Part shown: piece by piece, positions 51,928-60,173 of the stretch
How the letters are laid out: each line of letters begins with the position of its first letter
How positions within the stretch are numbered: position 1 is the first letter of the stretch
Assembly (NCBI GenBank): GCA_023664305.1
Contig: JAMPFT010000014.1
Coordinates: 1-64,000, forward strand
Length of the DNA: 64,000 nucleotides
Direction: 5' to 3'
Origin: a bacterium
GTDB taxonomy: Bacteria; Bacillota; Clostridia; Lachnospirales; Lachnospiraceae
The notes under the pieces: model-generated
Told to the model about the DNA's origin: nothing
Databases searched by the model: none
The model's input: only the letters and a program-made list of their open reading frames with translations
Made by a program: the position numbers and the translations under genes

Positions 51928-52896
51928 CTACAGGCCCTTGCCTTCGTTCATTCTGGCAACGATTTTGTTCACCGTGATCAACAGAATGACATTGATGACC
52001 GTATTGAATAACCCTACCGCTGTGGAGAACCCGTAATCGCCGTCCAGAAGACCCTTTTTATACACATATGTGGCAATGATCTCCGAAGATCTCATGTTCA
52101 GATCCGTCTGCAGCGCGTAAGCTTTCTCAAAACCGACACTCATGATATTGCCGGCCTGCATGATAAACTGGATAATTACCACATCCTTGATCGCGGGCCA
52201 TTCCACCGCCTTGATCTGTTGGAAGATATTGGCTCCGTCGATAATTGCCGCTTCCTTCAGCTCCTGGCTGGCATTTGACAGCGCCGCCGTATACATGATG
52301 GAAGCCCAGCCTGCGCCCTGCCAGATACCGCTGGCAATGTAAATTGTCCTGAACGCCTCCGGCATGGTCATAAAATCGATGGAAGTTCCAAGGAACAGGT
52401 TCACCGGGCCGGTCACCGACAAAAGGATCCTGACAATACCGCAGAGCACGATGACAGAAATAAAATTCGGCATGTACAGCACCAGCTGAATCTTCTGTTT
52501 TATTTTAGCGCTCTGGATCCTGTTCAGCAGAAAAGCCAGAAGGATCGGAATCGGGAACCCCCACAGCAATCCGAAAATGCTCAGCTTCAAAGTGTTTGCC
52601 AGATAGGACAGAAAATCGGGCGACGACAGAAACCGTTTAAAATGTGCAAATCCAACCCACGGGCTGTCCAAAAGTCCTCTGATTGGATTGTAATTCTCAA
52701 AGGCGATCAGGATACCGCCCATGGGAATGTACCGGAAAATGATTGTAAGCGCCAGCGCAGGCAGTAAAAAAATCACATATAGCTGCCAATGCTGTCTCAT
52801 GTAGAGAAGAGTCCCCCGCACTCCCCCCGACTTGCCCCTGTTCCTTCCGCCGGGTGATTTCCCGTCTGCCGGAACAGCTTTCGTACTTGTTTTCAT
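51928..52896 (-). CDS. Sugar ABC transporter permease (MalF/LplB type)
   Basis: A 322-aa permease. A charged, Gly-rich N-terminal tail precedes the first membrane span (LYVIFLLPALALTIIFRYIP). The EAA loop reads LSNASQELKEAAIIDGANIF. First gene of the permease-permease-binding protein-GH32 operon. It has a promoter (53020-53048) and an operator in the leader (52959-52978), divergent from the LacI gene. Confidence 0.92.
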   Translation of the reverse strand: MKTSTKAVPADGKSPGGRNRGKSGGVRGTLLYMRQHWQLYVIFLLPALALTIIFRYIPMGGILIAFENYNPIRGLLDSPWVGFAHFKRFLSSPDFLSYLANTLKLSIFGLLWGFPIPILLAFLLNRIQSAKIKQKIQLVLYMPNFISVIVLCGIVRILLSVTGPVNLFLGTSIDFMTMPEAFRTIYIASGIWQGAGWASIMYTAALSNASQELKEAAIIDGANIFQQIKAVEWPAIKDVVIIQFIMQAGNIMSVGFEKAYALQTDLNMRSSEIIATYVYKKGLLDGDYGFSTAVGLFNTVINVILLITVNKIVARMNEGKGL

Positions 52897-52958
52897 CTAC
52901 TTTCTCCTTTCTCCGTTTCATCTCGCCAGCTCACTTCACGCGTTTTGCATTTGCCCTT

Positions 52959-52978
52959 TACACATATCTTTTTGTGTA
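52959..52978 (-). promoter_or_regulatory. LacI-type operator in the ABC operon leader
   Basis: TACACA-N8-TGTGTA is a perfect 6+6 inverted repeat downstream of the transcription start. Its core ACACA-N8-TGTGT matches the site inside the lacI-like promoter. Confidence 0.65.
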
Positions 52979-53019
52979 TTTGTGCATTTGTAAAATTTGT
53001 GTTTTGCTTTTGTAAATAT

Positions 53020-53048
53020 AGATTATCCTATAGTGCTCGCTTTGTCAA
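53020..53048 (-). promoter_or_regulatory. Promoter of the sugar ABC operon
   Basis: Minus-strand TTGACA (53043-53048), 17-bp spacer, TAATCT (53020-53025). The leader of about 115 nt is rich in ACAAA words. Confidence 0.75.
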
Positions 53049-53215
53049 CAACTATTTTGTCATTTTTTACATATTTTCACCATTTTTATTTTGCATTTGT
53101 GTATTTTTATGATGCAGCATTTTTTCATATGCACATTTTTAGCATTCCTGAGGCAATTTTTTTCTCTCAAAAGCTCATACTACACAACATCTGTCTCGCA
53201 TTTTTCTTTTTACAT

Positions 53216-53244
53216 TTGACACAATTCGTTTTGTGCTCTATAAT
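53216..53244 (+). promoter_or_regulatory. Full-consensus promoter of the LacI-family gene, with operator
   Basis: TTGACA (53216-53221), 17-bp spacer, TATAAT (53239-53244). The operator ACACA-N8-TGTGC (53219-53236) lies over the -35 and spacer, so repression by its own product is expected. Confidence 0.88.
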
Positions 53245-53296
53245 GTTTTCATAAGAAAAAAGTACCGTCAGAGAATAACAGAAACGGAGAAGGTTT

Positions 53297-54355
53297 ATGG
53301 CAGAAAGAGTTACCATACAGGATATTGCAGATGCGCTTAATCTTTCCCGCAACACAGTATCCAAGGCAATCAACAATACCGGGATTTTGGCTGATGCCAC
53401 ACGGGAAAGGATTCTGACAAAAGCCGTCGAGATGGGCTACAAGCAGTTTTCCTACGCATCCATAACCAATCTCGGAAAGGCAGAATCCGCCGTACCGAAG
53501 GGTGAAATCGCAATGTTCAGCACCGGCTTTATCGGAAATTCCCACTTTTCCTCTACGATGCTGGACAAATTCCAGCGGGAGCTTTCCCAGCTCGGTTACG
53601 GCTTCACCATCTATCGTATCAGCGAGGACGAGATTGCCGCCCTGCAGCTGCCTGCAGCCTACAATCAGGAACGGACCGACGGCATTATCTGCGTCGAACT
53701 GTTTGACGCGGACTACAGCTCCATGCTCTGCGGACTGGATAAGCCTCTTCTTTTTGTAGATTCCGCGGTCACGGGGCTCGGCTCTCCTCTGAGAGCCGAC
53801 TGTCTCTATATGGAAAACCAGGCTAATATCCACAGCTTTGTCAGCGAGATGATACGCAGGGGAAAAAAGAAGATCGGCTTTATCGGAGAATACAGACACT
53901 GCCAGTCATTTTTCGAACGGTATATGGGTTACCGAAACTCCATGTACCTCCACGGCCTGCCCTGCCCCGAGGAGTATTGCATCGTCAGCAATAAACCGGA
54001 TATCCGCAACCCTGACAGCGCAGCTTATCAGGAGTATCTGACCGAATGTCTGCAGAAGCTAAATTCCATACCCGAGGTATTTATCTGCGCCAATGACTTT
54101 GTCGCTTTGGACGTACTGCAGGTGTTTAAAAGACTCGGCATTTCTGTTCCGCAGGATGTCTGGCTCTGCGGCTTTGACGACTCTCCGGAGTCGAAGATCG
54201 TAACGCCGACCCTCACCACGATTCATATTCACAGCCAGATCATGGGCTTTTCCGCGGTACATCTGCTGGTATCCAGAATCAAGGAACCCTCTTTGAACTT
54301 CCGCACAATGCACACGGAAACCAGCCTGATCTACAGGGAATCCACAGGAGATTAG
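53297..54355 (+). CDS. LacI/GalR-family transcriptional regulator
   Basis: A 352-aa regulator. The helix-turn-helix and hinge are at residues 1-60 (TIQDIADALNLSRNTVSKAI), then the periplasmic-binding-like effector domain (IGFIGE, VFICANDFVALDVLQ, LCGFDDSPES). It lies divergent to the ABC-GH32 operon and probably represses it in the absence of sugar. It shares an operator with that operon. GGAGAAGG precedes the ATG. It is followed by YesL and another membrane protein gene on the same strand. Confidence 0.93.
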   Translation: MAERVTIQDIADALNLSRNTVSKAINNTGILADATRERILTKAVEMGYKQFSYASITNLGKAESAVPKGEIAMFSTGFIGNSHFSSTMLDKFQRELSQLGYGFTIYRISEDEIAALQLPAAYNQERTDGIICVELFDADYSSMLCGLDKPLLFVDSAVTGLGSPLRADCLYMENQANIHSFVSEMIRRGKKKIGFIGEYRHCQSFFERYMGYRNSMYLHGLPCPEEYCIVSNKPDIRNPDSAAYQEYLTECLQKLNSIPEVFICANDFVALDVLQVFKRLGISVPQDVWLCGFDDSPESKIVTPTLTTIHIHSQIMGFSAVHLLVSRIKEPSLNFRTMHTETSLIYRESTGD

Positions 54356-54378
54356 CAGCTACAGAAAGGATAAATTTC

Positions 54379-55074
54379 ATGAAAAGTTTTTTTAACCCGG
54401 ACGGGCCTCTGATGCAGTTCATCACGAAAATAGCTTACAGCGCTTATTTGAACCTGTTATGGTTCCTCTGCTGTCTGCCGATCGTTACCGTGGGCGCTTC
54501 CACGACGGCGTTGTTTTATGTAAGCCTGAAAATTGTCAAAAACGAGGAGGGCAATATCACAAAGGCTTTCTTTCGCTCTTTCCGGGACAATTTCAAAAAG
54601 GGAACCGTCATCTGGCTGATCCTGTTGGGCATCGGAATCCTGCTGGCCGCCGACGGATATATTTTCTATCATATGCGTTTTGAAAATATCTTCTGGACGC
54701 TGGGAACGGCCGTATTTATCGTGGCTGTCGCCGCTTATGCCATAATTCTGATGTATATTTTCCCGCTTTTATCCCGATTTGAGAACACCGTAAAGGCAAT
54801 GTTCCTAAATTCCATCATGCTCGGAATGCGTTTTCTTCTCTGCACCGTCCTGATGGCAGCTATCTATGCGCTCATGGCGTATACCGTAATCAACCTTTTT
54901 ATGCCTGCCGTTATTTTCGGGCAGGGACTTTGCGCGCTGCTTTGTTCCTGGCTGCTCTCCAATATCCTGAAGCTGTGCGAGGAAAAGGCCGACGCACCGT
55001 CGGAAGAAGAAAACGGTGCGGAATACACGGACTCGGGAGACGCCGACACGGAAGAAATCTCCGACAGAATCTGA
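54379..55074 (+). CDS. YesL-family (DUF624) membrane protein
   Basis: A 231-aa protein with about five transmembrane segments. The start MKSFFNPDGPLMQFITKIAY, LPIVTVGASTTALFYV and FFRSFRDNFKKGT are typical of YesL/DUF624, which occur next to Lpl-type sugar ABC transporters in Firmicutes; the role is unknown. The C-terminal 40 residues are acidic and cytoplasmic. It starts 23 bp after the regulator, with AAAGGA 8 nt before the ATG, so the two are co-transcribed. Confidence 0.88.
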   Translation: MKSFFNPDGPLMQFITKIAYSAYLNLLWFLCCLPIVTVGASTTALFYVSLKIVKNEEGNITKAFFRSFRDNFKKGTVIWLILLGIGILLAADGYIFYHMRFENIFWTLGTAVFIVAVAAYAIILMYIFPLLSRFENTVKAMFLNSIMLGMRFLLCTVLMAAIYALMAYTVINLFMPAVIFGQGLCALLCSWLLSNILKLCEEKADAPSEEENGAEYTDSGDADTEEISDRI

Positions 55075-55164
55075 AAACCCTGACATAAATCTTCAAGCTT
55101 TGAAAGGAACGCCTGCGCTTTTTGCTGTCATAATCCGCAGATTGCGAAAGGGCACGGTATCCGT

Positions 55165-55890
55165 ATGAAAAAAATTCTGCGAGACGAAAATCTCACCGCC
55201 CTGCACGGCAGAAAAAGGCTGCAATATATCTGGAACTACTACAAATTTCCGCTGGCCGTTCTCTGTATTGTCCTGTACATCGCCGGATATGCCGCTTACC
55301 GCAGCATCACGCACAAAGACACCGTTCTGTATACCGCGCTGGTAAACGTTGTCGCAGGCGCAGATCTGACCGAACGCCTCGGTGAAAATTTTGTGGACTA
55401 CCTTGATCTGGATTCCGCAAAATATGAGCTGACCCTCTACACCGGTCTGTATCTGACCGACGACGAATTAAACGAGTACCACGAGTACACCTATGCCTCC
55501 CGAATGAAAATACTGGCCTCTATCGAAGGAGAAATTCTGGATGTGGTTCTTATGAACAGAGAGGCCTTTGACGCCTTTTCACAAAACGGCTACCTGTGCG
55601 ATCTCGGTGATCTGCTTTCCCGGGAGTCCCCGGCTCTTTACGAACGTCTGGCCGCCGATCTGGTAAACGGAATCGAGATTCTGGAGGACAATTCCTCCGA
55701 TCTGATTTTCGACGAATCGACACCCTATCAGGCGGTAACGGCGGAATACCCCATGGGGCTGGATCTGTCCCGATCCGCTCTGATCCGGGAAGCAGGCTTC
55801 GAGGATACGGTTTATCTGGGGATCATCGCAAACTCTCCCCGGCTGGATGCGGCCTTAGCCTACCTGGAATATCTGTTCATGAACCGTTAA
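55165..55890 (+). CDS. Hypothetical membrane-anchored protein
   Basis: A 241-aa protein. A basic cytoplasmic N-terminus (HGRKRLQYIWNYYKFP), one membrane helix (LAVLCIVLYIAGYAAY), then an extracytoplasmic domain of about 190 residues rich in acidic and helical segments (LGENFVDYLDLDSAKYELTL, EGEILDVVLMNREAFDAF, YLCDLGDLL). The external domain looks like part of a solute-binding-protein fold. The family has no name I can give. It follows yesL by 90 bp and is probably in the same operon. Confidence 0.6.
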   Translation: MKKILRDENLTALHGRKRLQYIWNYYKFPLAVLCIVLYIAGYAAYRSITHKDTVLYTALVNVVAGADLTERLGENFVDYLDLDSAKYELTLYTGLYLTDDELNEYHEYTYASRMKILASIEGEILDVVLMNREAFDAFSQNGYLCDLGDLLSRESPALYERLAADLVNGIEILEDNSSDLIFDESTPYQAVTAEYPMGLDLSRSALIREAGFEDTVYLGIIANSPRLDAALAYLEYLFMNR

Positions 55891-55937
55891 TCCCTGCCAG
55901 CTTTTCCATATTTTTTGCATCTTTTCATCCGACACTC

Positions 55938-55966
55938 TTGTCATTTACAACATATAGTATTATAAT
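55938..55966 (+). promoter_or_regulatory. Promoter of the tocopherol-cyclase-like gene
   Basis: TTGTCA (55938-55943), 17-bp spacer, perfect TATAAT (55961-55966). Confidence 0.7.
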
Positions 55967-56048
55967 GGAAATTGATACTACGAAATATTGATTCACACTG
56001 GGGTATTGCTTTCTCAGGTATTCTGGCGGAGAAAAGAGAGACAATCGG

Positions 56049-57191
56049 ATGAATTTGTCAGATCTGACAAGAAATGCATACATGCTGCGAGGTTCCCTTG
56101 CCAAAAGAGGCTACATGCGCTGGTGGCACTCCTTCTCCGGAGTACAGCGGCAGACGGGGGAGACTCGCTCTTTTTTTATAGAATTTCTTATTGTAAACCC
56201 CGGTCTTGGCGGAGAACTGCCCATTCTGGGCCAGCATCCCTATTATAAAAAACGGGGAAAAAAGCCCTCCTATGTCCTGATCAAGGCGGGAGCTTTTCCC
56301 GATGCGGAGGGAAACGGCGGAAAGCAGCTCCATTCCTTCTATCCCGTCTCCTCCCTGAAAACGACCCGGCGTCCTCTCGTCATGCAGGTGGAGGACTGCT
56401 TCTACAGTGAGGATCGGATCAGCGGCTTTGTGGACGTATCGGAGGAAGAGTCACGGCATCGGTCACTTATGACCGACGCAGGCGTCATGGAATGGGAGCT
56501 GGAGGTATATAAGGCGGTGGCCTGCAATACCGGTATCCTGGCAAGCCCGCTTTTCCAGGCTCTCAATGCCCTTGACAGCTACTGGCACGGGGAAGGCATC
56601 AGAAGCTTCTTTCGCGGCAGCGTAACGCTGGACGGTATCCCCTACGAGGTTTCCCCCGACGACAGCTACGGTTACGCCGACAAGCATTGGGGGCGTAATT
56701 TTAACCGACCCTGGCTGCAGTTTTCCTGCGGCGGACTCGTCAGTCAGCGCAGCGGCAGACAGCTGCGCCATTCCGTGCTGGCTGTAAACGGGTGTTTTCC
56801 CAGATTTCTGTTCATCCCGCTGCGCCGCAAGCTTCTGATCCAGCTGACCTACACGGGTGAGGATTATGATTTCGGCTTCCGCCCCTTTGTGCTGTCCCGC
56901 TGTAAATGGGAGACAAAGGAGACGAACAAACGCTATATCTGGCATATCACGGCGCAGAATAAAACCTCTGTCATCAAGATTTCCGGCAGCTGTACCAAGG
57001 CACAGATGCTTGCCCTGCAGTACGAAAACCCCGACGGGATCAAATCCCGGCTGCCGCTGTTGGCAGGCGCTGCGGCCATCGGAACGATCCGGCTTTACCG
57101 GCGTGTTCCGGGCGGAAAGGAGCTTTTTGATACCCTGCAGATGCAGCAGGGCTTTTGCGAATATCGGGCCGACTCTCTGCGGAATCACTAA
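56049..57191 (+). CDS. Tocopherol-cyclase-like (lipocalin-type) protein
   Basis: A 380-aa soluble protein. The motif YGYADKHWGRNFNRPWLQFS (about residues 212-231) resembles the signature YxAEKNWG...PxxWxWxQ of tocopherol cyclase-like proteins (PF14249), which have lipocalin-like beta-barrels. Other segments are beta-rich (SVTLDGIPYEVSPDD, LIQLTYTGEDYDFGF). Bacteria like this one make no tocopherol, so a lipid-binding or cyclising role on another substrate is inferred. It has its own promoter. Its 3' end overlaps the convergent acyltransferase-like gene by 4 bp. Confidence 0.6.
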   Translation: MNLSDLTRNAYMLRGSLAKRGYMRWWHSFSGVQRQTGETRSFFIEFLIVNPGLGGELPILGQHPYYKKRGKKPSYVLIKAGAFPDAEGNGGKQLHSFYPVSSLKTTRRPLVMQVEDCFYSEDRISGFVDVSEEESRHRSLMTDAGVMEWELEVYKAVACNTGILASPLFQALNALDSYWHGEGIRSFFRGSVTLDGIPYEVSPDDSYGYADKHWGRNFNRPWLQFSCGGLVSQRSGRQLRHSVLAVNGCFPRFLFIPLRRKLLIQLTYTGEDYDFGFRPFVLSRCKWETKETNKRYIWHITAQNKTSVIKISGSCTKAQMLALQYENPDGIKSRLPLLAGAAAIGTIRLYRRVPGGKELFDTLQMQQGFCEYRADSLRNH

Positions 57192-58018
57192 TTCTGCGGA
57201 CAGATCAGTGCTGCAGTCATCTCCCCGGCCGCGGATCCGACGGTTCCTCCCTTCAACAGCAGCGCCTTCACCCGTTTTTGCAGACCGGTATTTTCCGGCA
57301 GAATTTTGTAGTCTGTGTCCTCCGGTTTCTGAAAGAGCCATTCTATAAATTCCTTCGAATCTCTGTCCTCATGCATGATTTTAAAGCGTTTTTGAAACGA
57401 CACGATATTGGATTCCTCCGGCAGAAGCGTTTTTAAGACGGGCGACAGCAGCCAGGAATCGCATCTGTATTTTTCGTACCGATACTCGCTGTAACAGGTC
57501 CGGAAAAAGGAGCCTGCCCGCTTTAGGGAATCCTCCACCGATGCAGGCGTCAAATCCGCATCCGACGGTATGTGGATTCCGATTACATTCTCTTCCTCTC
57601 CCCTGCAGAACTCATATTCCAGCGCGCCGATCCGAAAAAGGCTCATGCTGATCTGCCTCCAGGTCCACCATCCCCGGTCAAAAAACATCTCTCCGTTTTT
57701 CCTTCTGCATTCTTCCAGGAATCTGGGGAAGCAGCGCATCGTGTCCGCAAAGATCGGCTCCGGGATCCCTTTTCCCCGATATTTCTCCGCTGTCCGCCCC
57801 GCGCATTTTAGCTGACAGTACAGCATTTTCAGATGTCTCTCATCTGCTCTTAGTTCTCTGCTTAAGCCCCTATAGCCTTCCGCCGCCGTGTCATGATTCA
57901 TCATCTGTTTCAGGTAATATTCATATTGCTTCAAATGAATCTCTCTGCCAACGGAATCCAGCTCCCGGATCAGTTCGGGCTGTAAACCGATCACGGCGTA
58001 CAGTTCCTTTAATTCCAT
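57188..58018 (-). CDS. GNAT-like acyltransferase-domain protein (NAT_N/GNAT_C type)
   Basis: A 276-aa protein. The N-terminal helical half (DERHLKMLYCQLKCAGRTAE, RCFPRFLEECRRKNGEMFFD) and the C-terminal half (RIGALEYEFCRGEEENVIGI, HIPSDADLTPASVEDSLKRA, CDSWLLSPVLKTLLPEESNI) match the pattern of clostridial acyltransferase-domain proteins built from a NAT_N and a GNAT_C domain. The substrate is unknown. It is convergent with the lipocalin-like gene and 15 bp downstream of the Rrf2 regulator, probably co-transcribed with it. Confidence 0.68.
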   Translation of the reverse strand: MELKELYAVIGLQPELIRELDSVGREIHLKQYEYYLKQMMNHDTAAEGYRGLSRELRADERHLKMLYCQLKCAGRTAEKYRGKGIPEPIFADTMRCFPRFLEECRRKNGEMFFDRGWWTWRQISMSLFRIGALEYEFCRGEEENVIGIHIPSDADLTPASVEDSLKRAGSFFRTCYSEYRYEKYRCDSWLLSPVLKTLLPEESNIVSFQKRFKIMHEDRDSKEFIEWLFQKPEDTDYKILPENTGLQKRVKALLLKGGTVGSAAGEMTAALICPQN

Positions 58019-58033
58019 GCTGCTTCTCTCCCT

Positions 58034-58480
58034 CTACTTTAAGCCGCCGTTCTCCGCCGTCTCCTTACGTTTCCGCCGCTTTTCCACCAGATCCGCGATC
58101 GTCACATTGTCAATAACGTCGTTTATCGCCCGGTATAAATCCTTCCAGACCTCCAGCGTCTCGCAGGTATCGCACCTCTCACACTCCGGCGCGCCCTCCT
58201 GCAGACAGGCCACGGGCGCCATAGACCCCTCCGTCAGCCGCAGGATCTCTCCCACGCTGCATTCCTTCGGTTCTCTGGCCATACGGTATCCTCCCTGGGC
58301 TCCTCTGACGCTTTTTACATATCCTCCCTTGTTCAGCACCGCAATAATCTGCTCCAGATATTTTTCGGATATGCCCTGTCTGGCGGCGATATCCTTTACC
58401 TTAATGCATTCCCCCGTGTCATTCCATGCCAGATCCAGCATGATCCGCACCGCATATCTGCCTTTGGTCGAAATTTTCAT
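58034..58480 (-). CDS. Rrf2-family regulator with Fe-S-type cysteines (IscR-like)
   Basis: A 148-aa regulator. The winged helix-turn-helix (KVKDIAARQGISEKYLEQII, then VRGAQGGYRMA) is followed by Cys92, Cys100, Cys103 and Cys106 (ACLQEGAPECERCDTC), close to the three Cys that hold the cluster in IscR. CymR-type sulfur regulators lack these Cys, so an Fe-S sensor is likelier. GAGGT precedes the ATG. It lies beside metQIN; control of those genes is possible but unproven. Confidence 0.88.
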   Translation of the reverse strand: MKISTKGRYAVRIMLDLAWNDTGECIKVKDIAARQGISEKYLEQIIAVLNKGGYVKSVRGAQGGYRMAREPKECSVGEILRLTEGSMAPVACLQEGAPECERCDTCETLEVWKDLYRAINDVIDNVTIADLVEKRRKRKETAENGGLK

Positions 58481-58508
58481 AGCTACCTCCGTATACGTTA
58501 AAACGTCA

Positions 58509-58539
58509 GCATCCCTGACGGTACGCGCGTCAGGGATGC
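58509..58539 (-). terminator. Perfect 12-bp hairpin upstream of the Rrf2 gene
   Basis: GCATCCCTGACG pairs with CGTCAGGGATGC around GTACGCG. It is followed on the minus strand by TGACGTTTT and may terminate metQ readthrough or protect the Rrf2 leader. Confidence 0.55.
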
Positions 58540-58552
58540 CTCGTTTTTCTTA

Positions 58553-58589
58553 ACATAAGGGCAGTCCGCGAAGCGTGCTGCCCTTATGT
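58553..58589 (-). repeat. Hairpin after metQ, copy 2 of the GGGCAG...CTGCCC family
   Basis: ACATAAGGGCAG (58553-58564) pairs perfectly with CTGCCCTTATGT (58578-58589). The loop TCCGCGAAGCGTG matches 11 of 13 bases of the 8530-8553 hairpin. Confidence 0.7.
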
Positions 58590-58592
58590 TTC

Positions 58593-59420
58593 TTACCTGT
58601 AAGGGATTACCCCTCCGTTATAGTTCTCGTTGATATAATTTTTGATCTCATCGGATTTCAGCACATCAACCAGCGCTTTGATTTTCTCCGAATTTTCGTT
58701 GCCCTCCTTCACGGCGATCACGTTTACATACGTCGCAGCCGCATCGGATTCTGCGCTCTCATATAAAAGCGCGTCATCCGCCACGGTATAGCCCGCTTCC
58801 ATCGCGTAATTCCCGTTCATGACGCCGAAGGACACATCCACAAGCATTCTGGGGATCTGGGCCGCCTCCAGCTCCACGATCTCGATGTTATAAGGATTGT
58901 CTGTGATGTCCAGCTTTGTCGCGGTAAGTCCTACGCCCTCTTTCAGGGTCAGATAGCCGTTATCCTGCAAAAGCAGCAGGGCACGCGCCTCGTTTGTGGT
59001 ATCGTTGGGCACGGCAACGGTCGCCCCTTGCATTTTGGCAAGGTCATTTTCCTTTCCGGGATAAAGTCCGAAGGGCTCATAGTGGATTCCGCCGGCATTT
59101 ACCAGATGGGTTCCGTGCTCCGCGTTAAACTCCTCCAGATAGGGAATGTGCTGGAAATAATTGGCGTCAAATTCACCGGCCTCCACCACATTGTTGGGCT
59201 GTATGTAGTCCGAAAACACCTTGATTTCCAGCGTATAGCCCTGAGCCTCCAGAATCGGCTTTGCCTGCTCTAAAACCTCCGCGTGAGGCACCGCCGTGGC
59301 GGCCACCGTAATCGTCCTGTCGTCGGCTCCCTTGTCATCGGCTCCCTTGCCGCCGCAGCCTGTCAGGACTCCTGCCGTCAGCACTGCGATGCTCAAAAGA
59401 GCAATCCCTTTTTTCTTCAT
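58593..59420 (-). CDS. metQ: Methionine ABC transporter binding lipoprotein
   Basis: A 275-aa NLPA-family lipoprotein, lipobox VLTGC with Cys22, followed by a short repeat (GGKGADDKGADD). Typical MetQ segments: ATAVPHAEVLEQAKPILEAQ, FDANYFQHIPYLEEFN, GATVAVPNDTTNEARALLLL. It delivers D/L-methionine (or related compounds) to MetNI. GGAGG precedes the ATG by 7 nt. Last gene of metN-metI-metQ, 78 bp after metI. Confidence 0.94.
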   Translation of the reverse strand: MKKKGIALLSIAVLTAGVLTGCGGKGADDKGADDRTITVAATAVPHAEVLEQAKPILEAQGYTLEIKVFSDYIQPNNVVEAGEFDANYFQHIPYLEEFNAEHGTHLVNAGGIHYEPFGLYPGKENDLAKMQGATVAVPNDTTNEARALLLLQDNGYLTLKEGVGLTATKLDITDNPYNIEIVELEAAQIPRMLVDVSFGVMNGNYAMEAGYTVADDALLYESAESDAAATYVNVIAVKEGNENSEKIKALVDVLKSDEIKNYINENYNGGVIPYR

Positions 59421-59498
59421 AATCTTTCCTCCTCATCCGACGCTTTCCGCGCCGTCTTTTTATCTATACCAAACGGCGTCCGCCGTCAGTACCGTAAA

Positions 59499-60173
59499 TC
59501 AGCGGCTTCTCTTATCCAGCTTTCTGGCAAGCTTTGTGCCTGCGAACTGCATCAGCTGTACCAGAACCACCAGCAGGATTACCGTTATCCACATAATACG
59601 GATGTGGTAGCGGACATAGCCGTACTGGATGGCGATATCTCCCAGTCCGCCGCCGCCCACGGCTCCCGCCATGGCGGAATATCCCAGAATTGTTCCCAAC
59701 ACAATCGTTCCGTTTACGATCAGCGAGGCTCTCGCCTCCCCCAGCATGACCTTAACCACCACAGTCCAAAGGCTGGCCCCCATGCTCTGGGCCGCCTCGA
59801 TAACGCCCTTATCCACCTCCAGAAGCGAGGACTCCACCATCCGGGCGATAAACGGCGCCGCCGCCAGCACCAGGGGAACAATGGTCGCCGTAGGGCCATA
59901 GGCCTTTCCCACCACCGCCCGGGTAAAAGGAATTACCGCGATCACCAGGATCAAAAAAGGAATACTTCTCACAATATTGGCAATCACATCCAACGTCTTA
60001 TAAACGATCCGGTTGGGCTTAAGCCCGTCCTTCGCGGTAAGCACCAAGGCGATCCCCATAGGCAGTCCCAGCAGATAAGCCACAACGGTGGAAATCAGCG
60101 TCATATACAGGGTCACAAGAGTCCCCTCCGCCAGCAGATGAATCATTCCGCTGTCCAGCACATCGTCAAACAT
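59499..60173 (-). CDS. metI: Methionine ABC transporter permease
   Basis: A 224-aa permease with about five transmembrane segments. MetI signatures: GTLVTLYMTLISTVVAYLLG, NIVRSIPFLILVIAVIPFTR and the coupling-helix region SSLLEVDKGVIEAAQSMGAS. The ATG lies 8 nt inside the end of metN with GGAGG just upstream, so the two are translationally coupled. Confidence 0.94.
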   Translation of the reverse strand: MFDDVLDSGMIHLLAEGTLVTLYMTLISTVVAYLLGLPMGIALVLTAKDGLKPNRIVYKTLDVIANIVRSIPFLILVIAVIPFTRAVVGKAYGPTATIVPLVLAAAPFIARMVESSLLEVDKGVIEAAQSMGASLWTVVVKVMLGEARASLIVNGTIVLGTILGYSAMAGAVGGGGLGDIAIQYGYVRYHIRIMWITVILLVVLVQLMQFAGTKLARKLDKRSR

